NCBI GenBank assembly: GCA_038319115.1
Contig: JBBQCV010000091.1
Span: 1-13,376 of the forward strand
Direction: 5' to 3'
DNA: 13,376 nt
Source: SZAS-79 sp038319115
Lineage (GTDB): Bacteria; Pseudomonadota; Gammaproteobacteria; Burkholderiales; SG8-39
Numbering within the stretch: the first letter of the stretch is position 1; each line of letters begins with the position of its first letter. A program made the translations under genes and the position numbers. This document shows positions 8,539 through 13,376 of the stretch, in pieces. The notes beneath the pieces were generated by a model. The model did no database searches. It was given only the letters and a program-made list of their open reading frames with translations, and was not told the origin of the DNA.

Positions 8539-11500
8539 TCCGCAGGATCGTCTCGTTCTCGCTCTACCAGCCGCTGTTCGTGGTGCTCGGGCTGGTGTTT
8601 TTCATCGGCGCGGGCATCGCGGCGTTCAATTCGTTGCCGGTAGAAGCTTTTCCCGACGTGACCGACACCCAGGTCACGGTGATTACGCTGTATCCGGGGC
8701 GCGCCGCAGAGGAAGTAGAAAAGCAGATCACGGTGCCGCTCGAGGTCGCGCTCTCCGGGCTGCCCAACGCGGTGCGCATGTTCGCCCACACCCAGTTCGG
8801 GCTGTCGTTCGTGATCCTCACGTTCGACGACAAGGCCAACGGCTATTTCGCGCGCCAGCAGGTGGTCGAGCGGCTGCGCGAGGTGGACTTGCCCGCCGGC
8901 GTGCACGCCGAGCTCGCGCCTTTCTCCACCGCGGTGGGCGAGATCTACCGCTATCGCATGAAGGGCGAGGGCGCCTCGGCCACCGACCTGCGCACCTACC
9001 AGGACTGGGTCGTGCTGCGCCAGTTGAAGCAGGTGCCCGGTGTGGCCGACGTGGTGAGCCTGGGGGGCTTGGTCAAGCAGTACGAGGTGCACCCGGATGC
9101 GGCGCGCATGCGCGATTTCAAGGTCACCCTCGCGCAGCTCTCGCTGGCCATCGAACGCGGCAACGCCAACGCCGGCGGCAGCTATGTGGAGCAGGGCCGC
9201 CAGCAATACCTCATCCGCGGCATCGGCCTGTTCACCGGGCCACAGGACATCGCCGACGTGGCGGTGGCCGAGAGGAACGGCGTGCCGGTGCTGGTGCGCG
9301 ACATCGCCACGGTCAATGTGGGCGCGGTGCCGCGCCAGGGCATCTCGGGCCAGAACGAGGAGGACGACGTGGTCACCGGTGTGGTGCTCATGCGCCGTGG
9401 CGAAAACCCCTCCAACGTTCTCAGGGGCGTGCGCGAAAAAATCGACGCGCTCAATGCCACCGGCCTGCCGCCAGGCGTGAAGGTCGAGCCGATCTACGAC
9501 CGTACCTGGCTCATCAGCAAGACCCTGAAGACGGTGTTCACCAACCTGGTCGAGGGCGCGCTGCTGGTGTCGTTCGTGCTTTGGCTGTTCCTCGGCAACC
9601 TGCGAGCCGCGGCGATCGTCGCGGTGACCATCCCGCTCGCGCTGCTCGCCACCTTCCTTGGCCTCACGTGGGTGGGCATCCCGGCCAACCTGCTATCGCT
9701 CGGCGCGATGGACTTCGGCATCATCGTCGACGGCGCGGTGATCGTGGTCGAGAACGTATTCCGCAAACTGTCCGAGGCGAGCCACGGCCACAAGGTGCTC
9801 GAGTCGGTCAAGCGCAAGCACATCATCCTCGAGGCGGCCGTGGAGGTGGGCCGGCCGACGCTGTTCTCGATGCTGATCATCATTGCCGCGCACATCCCGA
9901 TCTTCACCCTGCAGCGCCACGAGGGGCGGATCTTCGCGCCGATGGCCTACTCCGTGGTTTCGGCCCTGGTGGGCGCGCTGGTGCTCTCCCTCACGCTGGT
10001 GCCCCTGCTGTGCTCGGTGATGCTGAAGAAGAACCTGCCCGAAAAGGAGAACTTCATCGTGCACGCTGCGCGCAGCGTGTATGAGCCGTCGCTGGCGTGG
10101 GCGCTCGCCCACACCAAGACTGTCATCGGCGTGGCGGTGCTGGCCCTGGCGGCAAGCCTCGCGCTGGTGCCGCGCCTGGGCACCGAGTTCCTGCCCGAAT
10201 TGAACGAGGGGGCGGTGTGGATCAACGTGCAGCTCCCCAACAGCGTCTCGGTGAGCGAGTCGCAGGAGATGACGGCCAAGATCCGCGCTGCGATCCGCAA
10301 GTTCCCCGAAGTGGCCGGGGTGACCTCCAAGGCCGGCCGGCCCGAGGACGGCACCGACCCCAAGCTGATCTCGATGGCCGAATTCCTCGTCGACGTGAAG
10401 CCCGAGGACGAGTGGCAGAGAAAAGACGGCAAGCCCGCCCTGCTGAAGGAGATGGACGAGGCCATCTCGCGCATCCCCGGGATCAAGCCCACCTTCTCGC
10501 AGCCGATCCGCGACAACGTGCTCGAGTCGATCTCGCAGATCGACGGCCAGATCGTGATCAAGGTGTTCGGCGACGACCTGGAGGTGCTCGCCGAGCAGGC
10601 GCGCGCGGTGCTGAAGAACGTCGAGTCGGTGCCCGGTGTGGCGCGCGCGTTCGTCGACCGGCTGGGCGAGTTGCCGCAGATCCAGATCCGCGTAGAGCGC
10701 GCCCGAGCCGCGCGCTACGGCCTCAACGTGGCCGACATCCAGGACGTGATCGAGACCGCGCTCGGCGGCAAGGCGGTGACCCAGATCTGGGAGGGCGAGC
10801 GGCGCTTCGGCGTGGCGGTGCGCCTGGAGGAAGCCGAGCGCTCGCTCACGCGCATGCAGGGCCTGCTGGTGGCGACACCGGCCGGGGCCTACGTGCCGCT
10901 GTCCGAGGTGGCCTCTTTCCGCACCGTCAGCGGCAGCATGAACATCGCGCGCGAGAACGGCCGGCGCGTGTACGCGATCGGCGTATTTATCCGCGGTCGC
11001 GATATGGGCAGCGTGGTGTCCGACATGCAGGACCGGGTGGCCAAGAGCATCACCCTGCCCAAGGGCTACGAGATCACCTGGTCGGGCGAGTTCGAGAACC
11101 AGGAGCGCGCCATGGCGCGCCTGTCGGTGATCGTGCCGATCTCGATCCTGATCATCTTCCTGATCCTGTTCGACGCCTTCAAGTCGTTCAGGAACGCCCT
11201 GCTCATCATCGCCAACATCCCGTTCGCGCTGATCGGCGGCATCTGCGCGCTGTGGGTGACCGGCATCTACCTGTCGGTGTCGGCGGCCATCGGCTTCATC
11301 GCGCTGTTCGGCCAGGCGGTGCTCAACGGCGTGGTGATGGTCACGCTGTTCAACGACCTGCGCGAGCACGGCGCCACTCCCGCCGAGGCGGTGACCAGCG
11401 GCGCGCTGCTGCGGTTGCGCACCATCCTCATGACCGCGCTGCTCGCTTCGCTCGGACTTCTGCCGATGGCGCTGTCGCACGGCATCGGCGCCGAGACGCA

Positions 11501-11645
11501 GAAGCCGCTGGCGGTGGTCGTCATCGGCGGCCTGGTGAGCGCGACGCTGCTCACGCTGTTCGTGCTGCCGGTGCTGTATGTCCTGTTCTCGGGCGCGCGC
11601 GGCCGCGCCGGGGGATCCCACCCCGACGTGCGAAAGGAAGCCTGA
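8535..11645 (+). CDS. Heavy-metal efflux RND pump (CzcA/CusA family)
   Basis: This 1036-residue inner-membrane proton antiporter is the motor of the tripartite pump, exporting metal cations from the periplasm (and perhaps cytoplasm). The N-terminus IVSFSLYQPLFVVLGLVFFIG and the sequence FPDVTDTQVTV are typical of the HME subfamily. Transmembrane helix 4 carries DFGIIVDGAVIVVEN at 393-407. Asp393, Asp399 and Glu406 have the same spacing as the proton- and metal-relay residues D402, D408 and E415 of CzcA, and the DFG-x3-DGA-x4-EN form is the signature of divalent-cation (Co/Zn/Cd or Ni) pumps, not of Cu/Ag CusA pumps. Two large periplasmic loops and a second six-helix half, ending near VLFVLPVLYVLFSGAR, complete a normal-length protein. 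It starts 68 bases after the adaptor without a clear ribosome-binding site. Confidence 0.93.
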   Translation: MIRRIVSFSLYQPLFVVLGLVFFIGAGIAAFNSLPVEAFPDVTDTQVTVITLYPGRAAEEVEKQITVPLEVALSGLPNAVRMFAHTQFGLSFVILTFDDKANGYFARQQVVERLREVDLPAGVHAELAPFSTAVGEIYRYRMKGEGASATDLRTYQDWVVLRQLKQVPGVADVVSLGGLVKQYEVHPDAARMRDFKVTLAQLSLAIERGNANAGGSYVEQGRQQYLIRGIGLFTGPQDIADVAVAERNGVPVLVRDIATVNVGAVPRQGISGQNEEDDVVTGVVLMRRGENPSNVLRGVREKIDALNATGLPPGVKVEPIYDRTWLISKTLKTVFTNLVEGALLVSFVLWLFLGNLRAAAIVAVTIPLALLATFLGLTWVGIPANLLSLGAMDFGIIVDGAVIVVENVFRKLSEASHGHKVLESVKRKHIILEAAVEVGRPTLFSMLIIIAAHIPIFTLQRHEGRIFAPMAYSVVSALVGALVLSLTLVPLLCSVMLKKNLPEKENFIVHAARSVYEPSLAWALAHTKTVIGVAVLALAASLALVPRLGTEFLPELNEGAVWINVQLPNSVSVSESQEMTAKIRAAIRKFPEVAGVTSKAGRPEDGTDPKLISMAEFLVDVKPEDEWQRKDGKPALLKEMDEAISRIPGIKPTFSQPIRDNVLESISQIDGQIVIKVFGDDLEVLAEQARAVLKNVESVPGVARAFVDRLGELPQIQIRVERARAARYGLNVADIQDVIETALGGKAVTQIWEGERRFGVAVRLEEAERSLTRMQGLLVATPAGAYVPLSEVASFRTVSGSMNIARENGRRVYAIGVFIRGRDMGSVVSDMQDRVAKSITLPKGYEITWSGEFENQERAMARLSVIVPISILIIFLILFDAFKSFRNALLIIANIPFALIGGICALWVTGIYLSVSAAIGFIALFGQAVLNGVVMVTLFNDLREHGATPAEAVTSGALLRLRTILMTALLASLGLLPMALSHGIGAETQKPLAVVVIGGLVSATLLTLFVLPVLYVLFSGARGRAGGSHPDVRKEA

Positions 11646-11663
11646 GTCCCCGAAGGAGAGCGC

Positions 11664-12413
11664 ATGGAAACCGATCGCCCTGCAGTCAACCCTCCCCGCA
11701 ACGCCCAGCACACGGATCCCGATAGCGGCCAGTCGCGCCTGCTCATCGTCGAGGACGACGGCAGCCTCGCCGCGGGTCTCGCGCGCGCGCTCGGCCTCGA
11801 AGGCCACTCGGTCGAGCACCTCGACTCGGGCGAGGCGGCGCTCGCGCGCATCAACGAGGTCGCATTCGACCTGGTGGTGCTCGACATCGGTCTGCCCGGC
11901 ATCGACGGGTTCGAGGTGCTGCGCAGGCTGCGCCTGGCGGGCCAGGCGGTGCCGGTGCTGGTGCTCACCGCGCGCGATGCAGTCGGCGACCGCGTGCATG
12001 GCCTGGACCTCGGGGCCGACGATTACATGTCCAAGCCTTTCGCGCTGCCGGAACTGGCCGCGCGGGTGCGGGCCCTCATCCGCCGCGGCCAGGCCGACGC
12101 GGGGCCGCGCTCCTCGCACGGTCCGCTCGAACTCGATCGCGCCGGCCGGCGCGCCTACCTGCGCGGCGCCCCGCTCGAGCTGGCCGCGCGCGAGTGGGCC
12201 GTGCTGCAGATCCTGCTCGAGAAGGTAGAGAAAGTGGTGAGCAAGGAGTCGTTCATCGAATCCCTCACCAACTACGAGGAGGACCTGTCCTCGAACGCGA
12301 TCGAGGTCTACATCTCGCGCCTGCGCGCCAAGCTCGAGCCGGCGGGCATCCGGATCCGCACGGTGCGCGGCTTTGGCTATATGCTGGAGGAGTTCCGCGA
12401 AGCACCGGGGTAG
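11664..12413 (+). CDS. OmpR-family response regulator
   Basis: This 249-residue two-component regulator has a receiver domain and a winged-helix DNA-binding domain. The acidic pocket is Glu30-Asp31-Asp32 (LLIVEDD), the phosphorylated residue is Asp74 (VLDIGLPG), the switch Thr is 102 (LTARD) and the conserved Lys is 124 (SKPF). The C-terminal half from about 150 (GPLELDRAGRRAYLRG) through the recognition helix region SSNAIEVYISRLRAKL to TVRGFGYMLEE is a Trans_reg_C domain. Compared with relatives it carries about 25 extra, Pro/Asn/Asp-rich residues before the receiver. GGAG five bases upstream supports ATG 11664. It lies only 18 bases after the pump gene, so it is probably co-transcribed and regulates metal efflux. 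No histidine kinase gene is seen in the window; its partner may lie beyond the right edge or elsewhere. Confidence 0.92.
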   Translation: METDRPAVNPPRNAQHTDPDSGQSRLLIVEDDGSLAAGLARALGLEGHSVEHLDSGEAALARINEVAFDLVVLDIGLPGIDGFEVLRRLRLAGQAVPVLVLTARDAVGDRVHGLDLGADDYMSKPFALPELAARVRALIRRGQADAGPRSSHGPLELDRAGRRAYLRGAPLELAAREWAVLQILLEKVEKVVSKESFIESLTNYEEDLSSNAIEVYISRLRAKLEPAGIRIRTVRGFGYMLEEFREAPG

Positions 12414-12428
12414 CCAGCTTCAGGTGCG

Positions 12429-12472
12429 TGCAAGCGCAAGTTAAGGCTGTCGCAAGTGCATTGCACCACAAT
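12429..12472 (+). promoter_or_regulatory. Four hexamers at 11-bp period: likely response-regulator operator and promoter
   Basis: TGCAAG (12429), GTTAAG (12440), CGCAAG (12451) and TGCACC (12462) start exactly 11 bases apart with five-base spacers. The first three end in AAG. Direct hexamers with one-helical-turn spacing are the layout bound by tandem dimers of OmpR-family regulators such as PmrA/QseB-type proteins (TTAAG-like boxes). A -10-like CACAAT follows at 12467-12472, while no good -35 is present, as in activator-dependent promoters. The next start codon is at 12505. The upstream response regulator is the obvious candidate binder, but this is inferred. Confidence 0.5.
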
Positions 12473-12504
12473 CCGCACTCTCATTTTCCTGGCGTGACCG
12501 CACC

Positions 12505-13376
12505 ATGCGCAGGACTCCTCTCTTCGTCGCTGCCCTGGCCTTCGCTGCCGCCGTGTTTTCTGCCGGCGCGTGGTGGGGCGGGCGTGCTCCCGCGCCTGTC
12601 GCCGCCTCCGCCGTGGTCGTCATGAAGGAGCCCGATGTGCTGCGCTTTGCCGCCGGTGCGCCGCAACTTGCGATGCTGCAGATCACCGCCGCCCCGCAGA
12701 TGCCGGTGCCGTTGGCTGAACCGCTCAACGCACGCATCGTGTTCGACGAGGGCGCGACCGCGCGCATCGCGAGCCCGGTGCCGGGGCGCATAGTGAGCCT
12801 GTCGGCCCAACCCGGCGATGTGGTGAAGGCGGGTGAGGCGCTTGCGGTCATCGATGCGCCCGACCTCGGCGCGGCGCAGGCCGACCTCGCCAAGGCGCGC
12901 GCCGACGAGCGGCGCAAGTCGCTGGGTTATGCGCGTGCGAATGAGCTTTTCAAGGGCGAGGTCCTGCCGCGCAAGGATCTGGAGTCCAGTGAGGCCGACC
13001 TCGAAGCCGCGCATGCGGAGTCGCAGCGCGCCTCGCTGCGCCTGGCCAACCTCAATCCGCGCAGTGCGCGGCTCACGGGTCAGCGCATGGTGCTCGCTTC
13101 GCCAGTGGCCGGCGTGGTGGCCGAGCGCAAGGCCAACCCCGGCATGGAAGTGCGGCCCGACCTCGCCGACCCGTTGTTCGTGATCACCGACCTGAAGCGC
13201 GTGCAGGTGCTGATCGACGTGCCCGAGGCGCACCTGGCCAAGATCGGCGTGGGCCAGCGCATCGGCGTGCAGGTCGATGCCTACCCGGAGGAGCGCTTCA
13301 CCGGCCGGGTGGAGCGCATCTCGCCCTCGGTCGATCCCTCCACGCGCCGTGTGCAGGTGCGCTGCTCGGTCGACAA
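12505..13376 (+). CDS. Second RND periplasmic adaptor (HlyD/CzcB-like), partial at the window edge
   Basis: From ATG 12505 an open frame of 290 codons runs off the right edge without a stop. Residues 5-22 (PLFVAALAFAAAVFSAGA) form a signal peptide or membrane anchor with no lipobox cysteine. The lipoyl half-motifs are RIVSLSAQPGDVVKAGEALA and SPVAGVVAERKANPGMEVRP, separated by an Ala/Glu/Arg-rich coiled-coil hairpin. DVPEAHLAKIGVGQRIGV and the following sequence belong to the beta-barrel domain. It aligns by eye with the first adaptor (LN-x-RIV-x-DE, PGD-x-V-x-AG, AP-x-LG-x-AQA), but differs in most other positions and in its membrane attachment. It probably opens a second RND efflux operon, under the 11-bp repeats upstream. 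No clear ribosome-binding site precedes the ATG. The substrate is unknown. Confidence 0.85.
   Translation, partial: MRRTPLFVAALAFAAAVFSAGAWWGGRAPAPVAASAVVVMKEPDVLRFAAGAPQLAMLQITAAPQMPVPLAEPLNARIVFDEGATARIASPVPGRIVSLSAQPGDVVKAGEALAVIDAPDLGAAQADLAKARADERRKSLGYARANELFKGEVLPRKDLESSEADLEAAHAESQRASLRLANLNPRSARLTGQRMVLASPVAGVVAERKANPGMEVRPDLADPLFVITDLKRVQVLIDVPEAHLAKIGVGQRIGVQVDAYPEERFTGRVERISPSVDPSTRRVQVRCSVD

Noticed and set aside
8535..11645. Cu/Ag (CusA-type) specificity for the pump
   Set aside because: TM4 has the DFG-x3-DGA-x4-EN form of divalent-cation pumps.
10097..11725. 542-codon plus-strand frame within the pump gene
   Set aside because: Out-of-frame translation of the pump, dominated by Arg, Gly, Ala and Pro.
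9693..12119. Very long minus-strand open frame (about 808 codons) opposite the RND pump and regulator genes
   Set aside because: His/Arg/Asp-rich, low-complexity translation with no domain; it is the shadow frame expected opposite a GC-rich gene with G/C third positions.

Overview
GC-rich proteobacterial chromosomal DNA, most likely a betaproteobacterium of the Burkholderiales/Rhodocyclales type. The pointers are codons strongly biased to G/C at third position, the tail of a Bug/TctC-type tricarboxylate-transporter binding protein (a family greatly expanded in Burkholderiales), and a CzcCBA-type metal efflux operon. The genus cannot be fixed from the sequence.

Left edge (1-454): the last 17 codons of a Bug-family solute-binding protein, then an AT-richer gap with small inverted repeats, then on the minus strand a start-less C-terminal remnant that looks like a type IV pilin-like protein. 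Positions 455-1758, minus strand: an App1-type (DUF2183) phosphatase-domain protein, preceded by a possible 25-codon ORF.

Positions 1774-5729, minus strand: a three-gene molybdenum hydroxylase operon in the order small [2Fe-2S] subunit, large Mo-cofactor subunit, medium FAD subunit. It has a candidate sigma-70 promoter at its head and a strong intrinsic terminator at its end. The S-L-M order and the AYRGAGR active-site loop mark it as a form II CoxL-type enzyme (putative CO dehydrogenase / aldehyde- or heterocycle-oxidising family) rather than a proven form I CO dehydrogenase.

Positions 5602-5944 form a divergent intergenic region containing a near-perfect 18-bp palindrome and repeated GGAGGATG boxes. 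From 5945 to 12413 on the plus strand runs an efflux operon: TolC-family outer-membrane factor, lipoprotein periplasmic adaptor, HME-type RND pump (DFG-x3-DGA-x4-EN signature, divalent cations), then an OmpR-family response regulator. The genes overlap or are tightly spaced, so the tripartite pump and its likely regulator are probably co-transcribed.

From 12505 to the right edge is a second, diverged periplasmic adaptor gene, cut by the window end. Its upstream region carries four hexamers spaced at exactly 11 bp (12429-12467), a layout typical of operators for OmpR-family regulators. The most interesting picture is therefore a two-pump metal-resistance locus with a response regulator wedged between the pumps and a candidate operator beside it. 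No sensor kinase is visible in the window. No RNA genes, CRISPR arrays, insertion sequences or integrases were seen.
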